Positions 42,332-51,211 are shown, counted from the stretch's first letter. The stretch: 64,000 bases of DNA from Hyphomicrobiales bacterium (GCA_027484605.1 JAIXSR010000153.1:1-64000); one strand, 5' to 3'. Numbers and translations are program-made. The notes: a model not told the origin generated them from the letters alone.

Positions 42332-43180
42332 TCAATATTGGATGACGCCGTGGCGCATGAAACATTCGGTGATTTCGTCGCAGTAATCCGCGAAGCGACG
42401 GCTGGTGATGACATCCTTGTGGCGCGGACGCGGCAGGTCGATCTCGAGGATGCGCTCGATCCGGCCGGGGCGTGGCGTCATGACAATGACGCGGTCAGCC
42501 AGCGCAACGGCCTCCGAAATGCCATGCGTGATGAAGAACGTGGTCTGGCCGCGCTCCAGCCAGAGCTTCTCGAGATCGATCCGCATCTGTTCGCGCGTCA
42601 GCGCATCGAGTGCGCCGAAGGGCTCGTCCATCAACAGCAGCGGCGGTTCGTGGATCAGCGCCCGGACGATGGCGGTCCGCTGCCGCATGCCGCCCGACAA
42701 TTCGCGCGGCATGCGGTTTTCGAATTCGGCGAGGCCGACCTTGGCAAGCAAGGTCCTGGCCTTGTCCCGGTAGGCGGCGGGATTGCCGCCCCGCAGGTCG
42801 ATCTGGACGAGCACATTGTCAAGGATGTTCCGCCAGTCGAGAAGGACCGGGCTCTGGAAGACAATGCCCAGATCCGTATGGGGTCCGGATACCCGCTTTC
42901 CCGCAATCCCGACCGTGCCTGAACTGGGCTCCAGCAATCCGGCGATGATCTTCAGCAGCGTCGATTTTCCGCAGCCGGAGGGACCGACCACCGCGACGAA
43001 TTCGCCGGGCTTCACGGAAAGATCGATGCGCTCCAGCGCCCGTGTCTCCAGATCGGCGCGGCGGAAGATCTGGGCAATGCCCGAGATCTCAACGGGCACG
43101 CCAGTGCCTTGGCGGGGCGGGGGCTGCCCCGCCGCCTCGGGCAATGATGGGCTTTCGGACCTCACGGTGGCCGGCCTCAC
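42332..43180 (-). CDS. ABC transporter ATP-binding protein, NitT/TauT family
   Basis: This 282-residue ATPase has an N-terminal Pro/Ala-rich tail of about 30 residues before the first strand, Walker [10 protein letters not shown] (66-74), IVFQSPVLLDWRNILDNV, signature LSGGMRQRTAIVRALI, Walker B LLMDEPFGALDALTR and switch FITHGISEAVALADR. A GTG at 43180 overlaps the binding-protein stop (GTGA), so I prefer it to the ATG at 43216, which would overlap by 40 bp. Confidence 0.88.
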   Translation of the reverse strand: MRPATVRSESPSLPEAAGQPPPRQGTGVPVEISGIAQIFRRADLETRALERIDLSVKPGEFVAVVGPSGCGKSTLLKIIAGLLEPSSGTVGIAGKRVSGPHTDLGIVFQSPVLLDWRNILDNVLVQIDLRGGNPAAYRDKARTLLAKVGLAEFENRMPRELSGGMRQRTAIVRALIHEPPLLLMDEPFGALDALTREQMRIDLEKLWLERGQTTFFITHGISEAVALADRVIVMTPRPGRIERILEIDLPRPRHKDVITSRRFADYCDEITECFMRHGVIQY

Positions 43181-44163
43181 TTCGGCAGGAATTCGTTCGT
43201 GTGGAATGCCGTCCATGTGAGGTTGGTCTCGAGGCCGCGATACTTCTTCAGAAGCTCGATCGTCTGCATCCAGTCCTTCTCGTGGCCGAACCCGATCTGG
43301 CCCTTCACATTGGGCGAGTCCATCAGTTCGAAATCGACGATCATCTGGTCCTTTGTCGACTGGCGGTTGAGGTCGGGCTTGACCTTCATCGCCACGTCTA
43401 CCGCCGCATCCGGGTTCTTCTTCGCTTCTTCCCAGGCGCGCTTGGTTGCTTTCACGAAACGGCGCACGAGGTCCGGATTGTTCTTGATCGTGTTGTTGCC
43501 GGTGAAGATCGCCATGCCGACAATGTTGGCGCCGTGATCCGCGAAGCGCAGCGCATGCGGCTCTACGCCCCGGTACTTCAGCAGGAAATACTGGTCATCG
43601 GCACCGCCCAGCAGGCCGTCGGCCCGCTTTTCCAGCACGGTCACGACCTTCGCTGCCGGATCGACCTGCACGAAATTGACCTTGCTGATATCGACCTTGT
43701 TATGCGCGGCGAGCGCTTCCAGCAGCCCGCGGATCGGATCTCCGGGCGAAACCGCAAGCGTCTTGCCCTCGATATCCTTCGGTGTCCGGATGCCGGCCGA
43801 GGCAGCCGAGACAACGGAGAATCCCGTCGAACTCAGGATGTTCATGACGGATTTGATCTCGCCGCCCTTCGAGATCAGGTTGATGATGCTGGAACTGTCC
43901 GCGAGGCCGAATGTATCGGTGCCCGCGCCGACAACCTGCACCGTATTGGCCGAGCCGCGACCCTCGTTGATCGTGAGGTTGATCCCTTCTTCCTTGTAGA
44001 AGCCCCGGTCGACCCCGTAATAGAACGGCACATGCAGCCCGCCGAGATACCAGTTGAGCCGCAGGGAGACATTGTCCTGCGCCTGCGCGGCCGCCCCGAT
44101 CATCAGGGGCAATGCGGCGGCAAGCCCGAGTGCGGCCTTTCCGAGAATGCGTCTTGTGGTCAT
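43177..44163 (-). CDS. ABC transporter substrate-binding protein, NMT1/THI5-like
   Basis: This 328-residue secreted protein has signal MTTRRILGKAALGLAAALPL, with cleavage near AQAQ. NMT1 features are VSLRLNWYLGGLHVPFYYGVDRGFYKEEGINLTI, GRGSANTVQVVGAGTDTFGLAD and DIEGKTLAVSPGDPIRGLLEAL. Such proteins bind pyrimidine-like, sulfonate or nitrile compounds. GGGAGGAAA precedes the ATG. Unlike the other binding-protein genes, no hairpin follows it. Confidence 0.88.
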   Translation of the reverse strand: MTTRRILGKAALGLAAALPLMIGAAAQAQDNVSLRLNWYLGGLHVPFYYGVDRGFYKEEGINLTINEGRGSANTVQVVGAGTDTFGLADSSSIINLISKGGEIKSVMNILSSTGFSVVSAASAGIRTPKDIEGKTLAVSPGDPIRGLLEALAAHNKVDISKVNFVQVDPAAKVVTVLEKRADGLLGGADDQYFLLKYRGVEPHALRFADHGANIVGMAIFTGNNTIKNNPDLVRRFVKATKRAWEEAKKNPDAAVDVAMKVKPDLNRQSTKDQMIVDFELMDSPNVKGQIGFGHEKDWMQTIELLKKYRGLETNLTWTAFHTNEFLPK

Positions 44164-44204
44164 GGTTTCCTCCCGTTCTTTTGTGTTGTTTTGCTTCCTA
44201 GGCT

Positions 44205-45023
44205 CTAGAGGCCGGTCATCTCCGTCGGGCGTTGCGAGACGTGCCAGGGGATGACAAGGCGTTCGACGAACTCGACCAGGTAGTAGATCGCCAGCCCGAT
44301 CAGGCTGAGCAGGACGATGATCGCGAAAACCATCGGCGTCTCGAGTTGCCCGTTATACTGCTGGAGCAGGTAGCCAAGGCCCCGGTCCGAGGCGACGAAT
44401 TCGGCCACGACCGCCGCGGTGGCGGAGAGGGCGGCGCCGATCTTCAGCCCCGTGAAAATCTCGGGCAGGGCCTGCGGCAGCCGGATCTTGAAGAACATCC
44501 GCGCAGGGCTCGCGCCGGTCGAACGGGCAAAATCCATGACATCGGGATCGACCGACTTGAACCCGGCCACGCTCGAGACGACGATCGGGAAGAAGCACAG
44601 CAGGAACACGATCAGCAGCTTCGGGAACAGGCCGAAACCGAACCAGATGATGAAGAGCGGCGCGATGGCGATCTTCGGGATGATCTGCAGGAACACGATG
44701 ATCGGGTAGATCGAGTTCTCGACAAAACGCGAATAGGCGATGGCCATGGCCAGCGGGATGCTGACGGCCACGGCGAGAAGATAGCCCCCGATGATCTCGG
44801 TCATCGTGGTCCAGGCGCTGGCCATCACGGTATTCTGCCGCTTGAGAAATTCGGACCAGATCTTGCTGGGCGGCGGCAGCAGGTATTCCTTGATGCCGAA
44901 CAGCTTCACCGCGAATTCCCAAAGCAGGAACAGCACGATGAAGGCAATGATCATGCCTGTCCGCCGCCGGAGCCAGCGTGCCGCTCTTGCCGCTGCGGAA
45001 CGGGGAATGGCGCGGCTGATCAA
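44205..45023 (-). CDS. ABC transporter permease, NitT/TauT family
   Basis: This 272-residue permease has an Arg-rich N-terminus, about six helices (first MIIAFIVLFLLWEFAVKLF), YPIIVFLQIIPKIAIAPLFIIWFGFG and the loop DFARSTGASPARMFFKIRLPQALPEIFTGLKIGAA. The TTG start overlaps the cupin stop (TTGA) and has a purine-rich GGAAAGGCGGG upstream; ATG at 44954 would remove the N-terminal tail. Partner of the ATPase and binding protein downstream. Confidence 0.88.
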   Translation of the reverse strand: MISRAIPRSAAARAARWLRRRTGMIIAFIVLFLLWEFAVKLFGIKEYLLPPPSKIWSEFLKRQNTVMASAWTTMTEIIGGYLLAVAVSIPLAMAIAYSRFVENSIYPIIVFLQIIPKIAIAPLFIIWFGFGLFPKLLIVFLLCFFPIVVSSVAGFKSVDPDVMDFARSTGASPARMFFKIRLPQALPEIFTGLKIGAALSATAAVVAEFVASDRGLGYLLQQYNGQLETPMVFAIIVLLSLIGLAIYYLVEFVERLVIPWHVSQRPTEMTGL

Positions 45024-45472
45024 GCGGCACCCGCCTTTCCGGCCTCGAGATCGAATGTCCCGAATGTCGCGGGCAGGTTGATCTCGATCAGTTCCAGGTC
45101 GTCCGAGCGGGCAATGACATTGTGGGCCACGCCGCCCGGTTGCGACAGGCAGCCGCCGGCCTCCACGGTCACGGGATCGGCGACACCGTCGAACCGGAAG
45201 CGGATCCAGCCCCGGAGCACATAGACAAAATGGCCGGTCATATCGTGCCAGTGCCAGCCGGTTTCCTTCCCGAAGGACGCGAAGGCGCGGATATGCCTGG
45301 CGCCGATGCGCCCGCCCGTGGCCGCAGCCAGGCCGAGGTCGCGGTATTCGACATCTGCCCGCGGGCCGTCGCGCGTGAAATCGGCATCTGAATAGGGCAG
45401 GAGGCCAAACTTCGACTTCGCGGCGTCGAGGCTCAGCGGACCTTCATAATGCGGAGATGCGTTTTCTTGCAT
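45020..45472 (-). CDS. Cupin domain protein
   Basis: This 150-residue single-domain cupin has likely metal ligands in TGWHWHDMTGHFVYVLRG (motif 1, HxH plus His) and QPGGVAHNVIA (motif 2). It could be a small dioxygenase, isomerase or ligand-binding protein; the substrate is unknown. GGGAGA lies 7 nt before the ATG, which overlaps the 3' end of the IclR gene. It is the first enzyme-like gene in the minus-strand transporter operon. Confidence 0.8.
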   Translation of the reverse strand: MQENASPHYEGPLSLDAAKSKFGLLPYSDADFTRDGPRADVEYRDLGLAAATGGRIGARHIRAFASFGKETGWHWHDMTGHFVYVLRGWIRFRFDGVADPVTVEAGGCLSQPGGVAHNVIARSDDLELIEINLPATFGTFDLEAGKAGAA

Positions 45473-46331
45473 GGGGCTTCTCCCTGGGATCCGGGCCGGC
45501 TTGGGCCGGCCTTCTGGTTTGAAGTTCAAGTCCGCCGAGCCGGTTGCGCAAAGGCCAGATCCCGCCCAGTTCCTCGGCCGCCCGCGCGATCCGCGATGCG
45601 AGGAGCTTCCGCCTGTCCGTGCCGAAGCGCAGCAGCGGACCGGCAAGGCTCAACGTGCCGACCGTCGCTCCAATGCCGACGCCCGAGGCATCGACGACCG
45701 CCACCGCCACGGCTGCCGTGCCGGGTTCGCCTTCCTCGACAGCCTCGCCGAAGCCGGCGCGCCGCGTTGTCGCGAGCATGCCGCGGAAGGCTTCGAGGTT
45801 CCGGACCACATTGGGCCCGAAACGCTGCGGCGTCCTGAGCCCTGTGCCCTCGACAATGCGCATCGCCTCGGTTTCGGGAAGCGTCGCGAGCCAGGCCTTC
45901 CCGGTTGCTGTGGCATGCAGCACGACATCATGGCCGGTATCGTGGTCGAGATCGGGGTCGTAACGCAGGCCGGACCGTGCACCCTGCGCCTTGGCGACCC
46001 AGATCAGCCGGTCACCCTCGACAATGGCAAGCCGGGCCAGTTCTCCCGTATCGGTGGCCAGGCGATCCAGGATCGGCTGGGCGAGATCGTCGAGGCCGGT
46101 CCGGACATAATGGCGCAGGCCGAGCATCGTAAGCTTGAGCGTCAGGCCATAGCGTCCGCTGGCCTGGTGCTGCACGACAAAACCAGCCTCGATCAGCAGG
46201 ATGAGCAACCGGTGTCCGATGCTCTTGGGCAGATCGAGCGCTTCGCAGATTTCGGTCAGGCCGACGCCGTCGGGGCGTCCCGTGAGATGTTCCAGAACAA
46301 GCAGGGCGCGCTTGGCAGCGGACTGGTTCAT
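45444..46331 (-). CDS. IclR family transcriptional regulator
   Basis: This 295-residue regulator has an N-terminal winged helix (AAKRALLVLEHLTG; GLTEICEALDLPKSIGHRLLILLIEAGFV) and a C-terminal effector domain (LARLAIVEGDRLIWVAKAQG; VVLHATATGKAWLATLPE). It probably controls the operon it heads (cupin, permease, binding protein, ATPase, aldolase, EthD-like). The ATG at 46331 is preferred because GAAGG (46345-46341) is 8-9 nt upstream; TTG at 46346 and ATG at 46337 are alternatives. Confidence 0.9.
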   Translation of the reverse strand: MNQSAAKRALLVLEHLTGRPDGVGLTEICEALDLPKSIGHRLLILLIEAGFVVQHQASGRYGLTLKLTMLGLRHYVRTGLDDLAQPILDRLATDTGELARLAIVEGDRLIWVAKAQGARSGLRYDPDLDHDTGHDVVLHATATGKAWLATLPETEAMRIVEGTGLRTPQRFGPNVVRNLEAFRGMLATTRRAGFGEAVEEGEPGTAAVAVAVVDASGVGIGATVGTLSLAGPLLRFGTDRRKLLASRIARAAEELGGIWPLRNRLGGLELQTRRPAQAGPDPREKPHARKRISAL

Positions 46332-46350
46332 GGCCATTGCCTTCAATAGC

Positions 46351-46363
46351 GGAACAGAGTTCC
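46351..46363. promoter_or_regulatory. IclR-type operator candidate GGAAC-N3-GTTCC
   Basis: A perfect 5-bp inverted repeat with a 3-bp spacer lies 19 bp before the chosen iclR start. Short symmetric sites with GGAAC/GTTCC-like arms are known for several IclR regulators, and the position suits autorepression. Confidence 0.5.
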
Positions 46364-46601
46364 AGTATTGGTCACCGCCCGGACCCTGTCAACGACGATC
46401 ACCGTACGGGAACGGAAGACGTGTTGATCGGCCCTTCGACAGGCTGCACCAGGAGGGGGCGCGTTGATCTCGGGGGCCGACAACGGGTCGATCTGCCATG
46501 GCCGGAAATCCTCTGAAGTTATCGATCCCGCCGGCAGATTTCCGGCTTCGCACGGTCCATATACCGGAACAAGCCGGCAATCCTTTCCGCAATTGCTCAA
46601 A

Positions 46602-46640
46602 GATTATGCAGATTTTTGCCCCAAAAGGCGCAGCATAATC
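46602..46640. promoter_or_regulatory. Long inverted repeat upstream of GGDEF-EAL gene
   Basis: GATTATGC (46602-46609) and GCATAATC (46633-46640) are perfect 8-bp arms 23 bp apart, about 110 bp before the start codon. The arm centres are about three helical turns apart. It may be two half-sites of one regulator or an mRNA leader hairpin. Confidence 0.4.
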
Positions 46641-46749
46641 GTTCGTTATACATGGATGGCGGTTTTGATCTCTGCTCTGGGCGAGACGGCATCCGATAAA
46701 GGAATGTTGAACTCTTCGGCCCAGACTCCCCTTGAACGGGAGCTGACGC

Positions 46750-48858
46750 GTGTCATTGGCCACAACCGCCAACGCTTTTTATCGGGAGATCCGGAGCGCG
46801 GCATCCTTCTATGCCGGGCACGCATTGTCGCGTATCGCGATGCTGGCGATCCTCGGGATCTGGATCGGCGCCTATTTCATGAATGTGCAGATCCCGCGGA
46901 TGGTCGAGCAGACCACGCTCGAGTTCATCGATCTCACATCAAGGGAAACGCTGAACCAGATCAAGGATATCCGCGACACCTATGCCGAGACGGTGGCGAA
47001 GGGGAAGCCGGGTCAGAGCCCGCGTTCGGCCATGCGGGGTGCCGAGCCGACACATGTGCCGCTGCCAATTGAATTCATCCGCGGCATCACCGAGCGCATG
47101 TCCGGTCGCGACATCGAGGTCAGGATCGTGAGCCCGTTTCCCTGGCCGGGGCAGCCGCCCGCACCGATGGATGGCTTCCTCAACGAGGCCTGGCGGCAGT
47201 TCCGGGACGATCCCGACCGGATCATCGCCATGCGGGAAGGGACCGGGCTGGATGCGCGCTACCGGGTGGCCATGGCCGATCGCCTCTCCAGTCCGACCTG
47301 CGTCCAGTGCCATAACGAGCACCGGGACTCGCCGATCCGGACATGGCGCCAGGGCGATGTGCGCGGCATCCTCACCGTGGCCACGAAGGTCGGGCATGCC
47401 TTTGTCGAGGCGGGCGAGCGTGCCCGCCTGATCCAGATCTGGCTCTGGGCAACCTGTTCGCTCACGACAATGCTGATGCTGATTGCGATGGCGACCGTCC
47501 GCCGGAAGGAACTCGCCAAGCAGAAGGCGCATCAGGATCTGATTTTCCTCGCGCATCACGATGCGATGACCGGCGTGCTGAACCGGATTGCTTTCCATGA
47601 GAGACTGCATGCCCTGATCGAGAAGCCCGATCCGAGGATCGAGGCCATCTTCTTCGTCGACCTCGATCATTTCAAACGGATCAACGACGAGTACGGGCAT
47701 GAATTCGGCGATGCGATGATCTGCCGCCTGGCCACGACGCTGACCGGCACAATCGGCAAGGACGGGCTGGTCGGACGGCTCGGCGGCGACGAATTCATCG
47801 TGGCTCTCCATCGCGGGAGTGCCCAGAAACACGCGGATGCGATCCTTCGCGCGCTGGCGGAACCGACGGGCTACCGGGACCAGCAGGTGATCCTGTCGGC
47901 CAGCATCGGCATCGCAATGGGGCGCGACCGGGCGGAGACGGCCGACGAATGGATCCGGCGTGCGGATCTCGCTCTCTACAAGGCAAAGATCGGCGGGCGC
48001 GGACGCTATGCGGTGTACAGCGAGGATCTCGACGAGGCCCAGGCCCAGATCAAGCGGATCGAGGCCGTGCTGCGCAATGCCATCGAATCGGAAACGCTGG
48101 ATGTGCATTTCCAGCCGATCTGGGACATCCAGAAAGGCCTGCTGATCGGGTTCGAGGCCCTGGCGCGCCTTGCCGATCCGCTGGGAGGCATGATTTCGCC
48201 GGCGCTGTTCATCCCCATCGCGGAAGACAATCACCAGATCAACAAGGTGGGTGAAATCGTGATGCGCAAGGCCTGCACACTCGCCGCGAAATGGCCGGCG
48301 CCGGTCCGGCTGTCCGTCAATATCTCGCCGGCCCAGATGACGACCAACCGTCGGCTGACCGATCTTGTCGAGCAGACGCTCAAGGCCAGCGGGCTGGCGG
48401 CCAACCGGCTCGAGCTCGAGATCACCGAAGGCATCCTGCTCGACCAGAACGAGCATGTGATGGCCGATCTCCGCCGGATCCAGGAGCAGGGCATCCGGAT
48501 CGTGATCGACGATTTCGGGGCTGGCTATTCGGGGATCAGCTATTTCTGGAAATTCCCGTTCGACAAGATCAAGCTTGACCGCAGCCTGGTCAAGGGCGCC
48601 GAGATCATGCCGGGGGCCAAGGCCGCAACGCTGCATACGATCATGGAACTGGCTCGCCAGTTCTCGATGGAAGTCACCGGCGAGGGTGTCGAGACGCTGG
48701 AAGACCTGCAATTCCTGAAGCAGCTGGGCTGCCATCAGGCACAGGGCTATCTGCTCGGCCGCCCGATGACGCCGGAACACGCCGCAGCTCTCACCGGCTC
48801 TGCCGGCGGCAAGGTTCCCGGCACAGAATTCATCCCGGCACGGCCGCAGGCGGCCTGA
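46750..48858 (+). CDS. Tll0287-type heme sensor – GGDEF – EAL protein
   Basis: This 702-residue membrane protein has TM1 at about 28-46, then a periplasmic Tll0287-like (DUF3365) domain of about 180 residues with the c-type heme motif CVQCH (C184, C187, H188). TM2 is at about 228-250, followed by GGDEF and EAL domains. The cyclase motif GGDEF (345-349) is intact, but the inhibitory RxxD is absent (GKDGLVGRL). EAL is at 469-471, with DDFGAGYSGISYF, DKIKLDRS and GEGVET conserved, so phosphodiesterase activity is expected. It probably links redox state or a gas ligand to c-di-GMP level. GTG start follows GGGAG. Confidence 0.88.
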   Translation: MSLATTANAFYREIRSAASFYAGHALSRIAMLAILGIWIGAYFMNVQIPRMVEQTTLEFIDLTSRETLNQIKDIRDTYAETVAKGKPGQSPRSAMRGAEPTHVPLPIEFIRGITERMSGRDIEVRIVSPFPWPGQPPAPMDGFLNEAWRQFRDDPDRIIAMREGTGLDARYRVAMADRLSSPTCVQCHNEHRDSPIRTWRQGDVRGILTVATKVGHAFVEAGERARLIQIWLWATCSLTTMLMLIAMATVRRKELAKQKAHQDLIFLAHHDAMTGVLNRIAFHERLHALIEKPDPRIEAIFFVDLDHFKRINDEYGHEFGDAMICRLATTLTGTIGKDGLVGRLGGDEFIVALHRGSAQKHADAILRALAEPTGYRDQQVILSASIGIAMGRDRAETADEWIRRADLALYKAKIGGRGRYAVYSEDLDEAQAQIKRIEAVLRNAIESETLDVHFQPIWDIQKGLLIGFEALARLADPLGGMISPALFIPIAEDNHQINKVGEIVMRKACTLAAKWPAPVRLSVNISPAQMTTNRRLTDLVEQTLKASGLAANRLELEITEGILLDQNEHVMADLRRIQEQGIRIVIDDFGAGYSGISYFWKFPFDKIKLDRSLVKGAEIMPGAKAATLHTIMELARQFSMEVTGEGVETLEDLQFLKQLGCHQAQGYLLGRPMTPEHAAALTGSAGGKVPGTEFIPARPQAA

Positions 48859-48868
48859 ACCGGCGAGA

Positions 48869-48889
48869 GGCCGGGACGGACGCCCGGCC
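48869..48889. terminator. Stem-loop between convergent genes
   Basis: GGCCGGG (48869-48875) and CCCGGCC (48883-48889) form a perfect 7-bp stem with a 7-nt loop in the 42-bp gap between the convergent GGDEF-EAL and DUF2938 genes. There is no T-run, so it is a weak intrinsic terminator for both directions. Confidence 0.5.
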
Positions 48890-48900
48890 CCGGAGGGGCG

Positions 48901-49380
48901 TCAGTTGAGAAGCCGCGCCAGCGCATACATGGACAGGCCGAAAATCGTGTGGGCCATGAGGTTCAGCATGCGGATCCGCGTCGCGTTCGGCTTGAGGCGG
49001 GCCGCGATGCCGGCCCCCATCCCGGGCGCCAGGACCAGCCAGCCGAAAAGAACCGTGCCGATCCCCACGGCCATCGGGATGGCCAGCGTCGGAGCCTTGA
49101 GCCATCCAGACCCGCCCAGCAGCACCGTCGCAAGGCCGAAACAGGCCCCGACAGCATAGTGGAAAGCCCATCCCCAGGCCAGTTCCTGCGGGACGGGCTC
49201 GGCGCGGGAAATGTCCTGATGCACGAGGCGGCCTCGGAAAAGATGCCGGAACCAGCGGCCGACAAGGGCCCAGTTCGGCAGCGGAATCCCGGCGAGCCGG
49301 TTCAGCAGCAGGTTCCACAGATCGAAGAGGACAGTCGCCCCGATTCCGATGGCGAGGCCGTGCCAGATTATGTTCGCCAC
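48901..49380 (-). CDS. DUF2938 family membrane protein
   Basis: This 159-residue protein has four predicted helices. The recognisable DUF2938 features are GATVLFDLWNLLLNRLAGIPLPNWALVGRWFRHL, VHQDISRAEPVPQELAWGWAFHYAVG and APGMGAGIAARLKPN. Function unknown. GTG at 49380 is preferred because GGAAGGG is 7 nt upstream; TTG at 49386 is the alternative. It starts about 15 bp after dctM and is probably co-transcribed with the TRAP genes. Confidence 0.75.
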   Translation of the reverse strand: MANIIWHGLAIGIGATVLFDLWNLLLNRLAGIPLPNWALVGRWFRHLFRGRLVHQDISRAEPVPQELAWGWAFHYAVGACFGLATVLLGGSGWLKAPTLAIPMAVGIGTVLFGWLVLAPGMGAGIAARLKPNATRIRMLNLMAHTIFGLSMYALARLLN

Positions 49381-49395
49381 GATCAAACCCTTCCG

Positions 49396-50679
49396 TTACA
49401 GGACAGCGCGGGGCAGCCAGAGCACCGTCGAGGGGAAAACGGTGATGATGATCAGGACGATGATCGCCGCGATCAGGAAGGGCGTGAGTTCCCGGGATTC
49501 CTCCTCCAGCTTCACATTGGCGAATTTCGCACAGATGTAGAGCAGGATGCCCACAGGCGGCGTGATCAGCCCGATGCAGAGGTTGAAGACCATCACCAGA
49601 CCGAAATGCACCAGATCGATGCCGACAGCACTGACCACGGGCACCAGAACCGGGATGAGGATCAGCAGCGCGGGCAGGGGCTCCATGAAGATGCCGACGA
49701 TGAGCAGGAGCACGTTGATCAGCATCAGGATGACCAGCGGATCCTTCGACACCGAGGCGATCCAGAGACCAAGCTGCTTGGGCAGCCCGGATACCGCCAG
49801 CAACCAGCCGAAGCCGGCAGACAGCGCGATGATGATCATGACGAGCGCCGTATCCATCGCAGTCTGCACGAGGATCGGCCAGATCGCCCTGACAGTAAGT
49901 TCCTTGTAGATGAAGAACCCCACAAAAGCGGCATACAGCACGGCGATCGTTGCGCTTTCCGTGACCGTCACGATGCCGCCGACGACGCCGGAAAGGATGA
50001 TAACCGGCATCAGCAGGCCCCAGGCCGCATTCCTGATATAGGTCGGGATTTCCCGAAGCGGCACGCGTTCCGTGGTCGGATAGTTGCGCTTCACCGAGAT
50101 GATGTAGGCCGCGATCATCAGCGCGATGCCCAGCAGCAGCCCGGGAATCACACCGCCGAGGAACAGGTCGATGATGGGCGCGCCCTTGCCGACCGAAAGT
50201 CCGTAGATGACCAGCGGAATGGAAGGCGGAATGATCGGGCCGTTCACGCAGGCCGCCGCCATCAGCGCGGCCGCGAAACCGCCGCCATAGCCCTGCCGCT
50301 TCATGGTCGGGATCAGGACCTTGCCGAGGGCGGAGGCATCGGCTGCAGCCGAACCGGAAAGGCCGGAGAAGATCATCGCCGCGAGCACCGAGGTCAGCGC
50401 CAGGCCACCCTTGAAGCGTCCGACCATGGCCATGGCCAGCCGGACGATCTGGTTGGTCAGGCCGCCGCCATTCATCAGGTTGCCGGCCAGGATGAAGAAC
50501 GGGATCGCCAGGAGCGCATAGGATTCAGCACCCACCAGGGCGCGCTGCGCCAGCAGCGTCATGGGCAGGGTGTCATGCATGGCGATGGCGAACATCGTGG
50601 ACAGGCCCATCGCGAAGGCAATGGGAAAGGCCAGCATGATGAGGAGGAAGAAGCTTCCGATCAGGATTGCCGCGCTCAT
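49396..50679 (-). CDS. dctM: TRAP transporter large permease DctM
   Basis: This 427-residue DctM-type protein has about twelve helices and is the Na+-coupled transport subunit. Visible motifs are LAIPFFILAGNLMNGGG, AMIFSGLSGSAAADASALG, IPPSIPLVIYGL, and LITPPVGILLYICAKFAN near the C-terminus. It lies 4 bp after dctQ. The substrate is probably a carboxylate or sugar acid. Confidence 0.93.
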   Translation of the reverse strand: MSAAILIGSFFLLIMLAFPIAFAMGLSTMFAIAMHDTLPMTLLAQRALVGAESYALLAIPFFILAGNLMNGGGLTNQIVRLAMAMVGRFKGGLALTSVLAAMIFSGLSGSAAADASALGKVLIPTMKRQGYGGGFAAALMAAACVNGPIIPPSIPLVIYGLSVGKGAPIIDLFLGGVIPGLLLGIALMIAAYIISVKRNYPTTERVPLREIPTYIRNAAWGLLMPVIILSGVVGGIVTVTESATIAVLYAAFVGFFIYKELTVRAIWPILVQTAMDTALVMIIIALSAGFGWLLAVSGLPKQLGLWIASVSKDPLVILMLINVLLLIVGIFMEPLPALLILIPVLVPVVSAVGIDLVHFGLVMVFNLCIGLITPPVGILLYICAKFANVKLEEESRELTPFLIAAIIVLIIITVFPSTVLWLPRAVL

Positions 50680-50683
50680 GCCG

Positions 50684-51184
50684 TCAGAACTCCCCGACCT
50701 CGCCGAGGGGGACGCGCTTGGATGGGTCCACGATCTTCTCGATGAAGAACAGCATCATCATCGCGCAGGAGACCGGCGCTGCCGCGTAATAATAGGCCGG
50801 AGAAATGTCCAGGGCACCGGCCGTATTGGGCAGGACATTGATCGTCAGCTTGAGGCTGTAGATGAAGAGAACGGTGATGAAGAGCAGGTTGCCGAGCTCG
50901 ACCACCCATTTCCAGATCTCGCGGTTCCGCTCGCCGAGCATTCCGAGGAAAATGTCGACGCCGATATGCAAGTTCTGGCGGTAGAGCACGGCAGAGCCGA
51001 GAAACACCATCCAGATGAAGATCATGTTGGAGACCTGCTCGACCCAGGAAAGCGGATTGTCGACGACATAGCGCCACCAGACGGCCGCAAGAGTCACGAG
51101 CACGATGGCCGCGACCGAGGCTCCGAGCAGGAGTTTGGCAAGGGCAGTGACCTTGTCGGAAACAAAGACGATCAATCGGGTCAT
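50684..51184 (-). CDS. dctQ: TRAP transporter small permease DctQ
   Basis: This 166-residue protein has four predicted helices. The family segment PLSWVEQVSNMIFIWMVFLGSAVLYRQNLHIGVDI (WxEE/WVEQ helix 2) is diagnostic. ATG at 51184 is used; the in-frame TTG at 51190 has no better signal. It follows the dctP hairpin. Confidence 0.9.
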   Translation of the reverse strand: MTRLIVFVSDKVTALAKLLLGASVAAIVLVTLAAVWWRYVVDNPLSWVEQVSNMIFIWMVFLGSAVLYRQNLHIGVDIFLGMLGERNREIWKWVVELGNLLFITVLFIYSLKLTINVLPNTAGALDISPAYYYAAAPVSCAMMMLFFIEKIVDPSKRVPLGEVGEF

Positions 51185-51211
51185 GGCCAAAGTCCGGTCA
51201 GAGCGGAAAAA

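Larger units (their letters stand above)
46332..46749. other. 418-bp divergent intergenic region
   Basis: No gene is supported. It holds an IclR-operator-like dyad next to iclR (46351-46363) and a long inverted repeat (46602-46640) in an A/T-rich stretch before the GGDEF-EAL gene. Confidence 0.65.

Noticed and set aside
46464-46749. Open frame between iclR and the GGDEF-EAL gene as an extra small gene
   Set aside because: It runs on into the GGDEF-EAL gene in another frame, has no conserved motif and no ribosome-binding site; the region is A/T-richer and looks regulatory.
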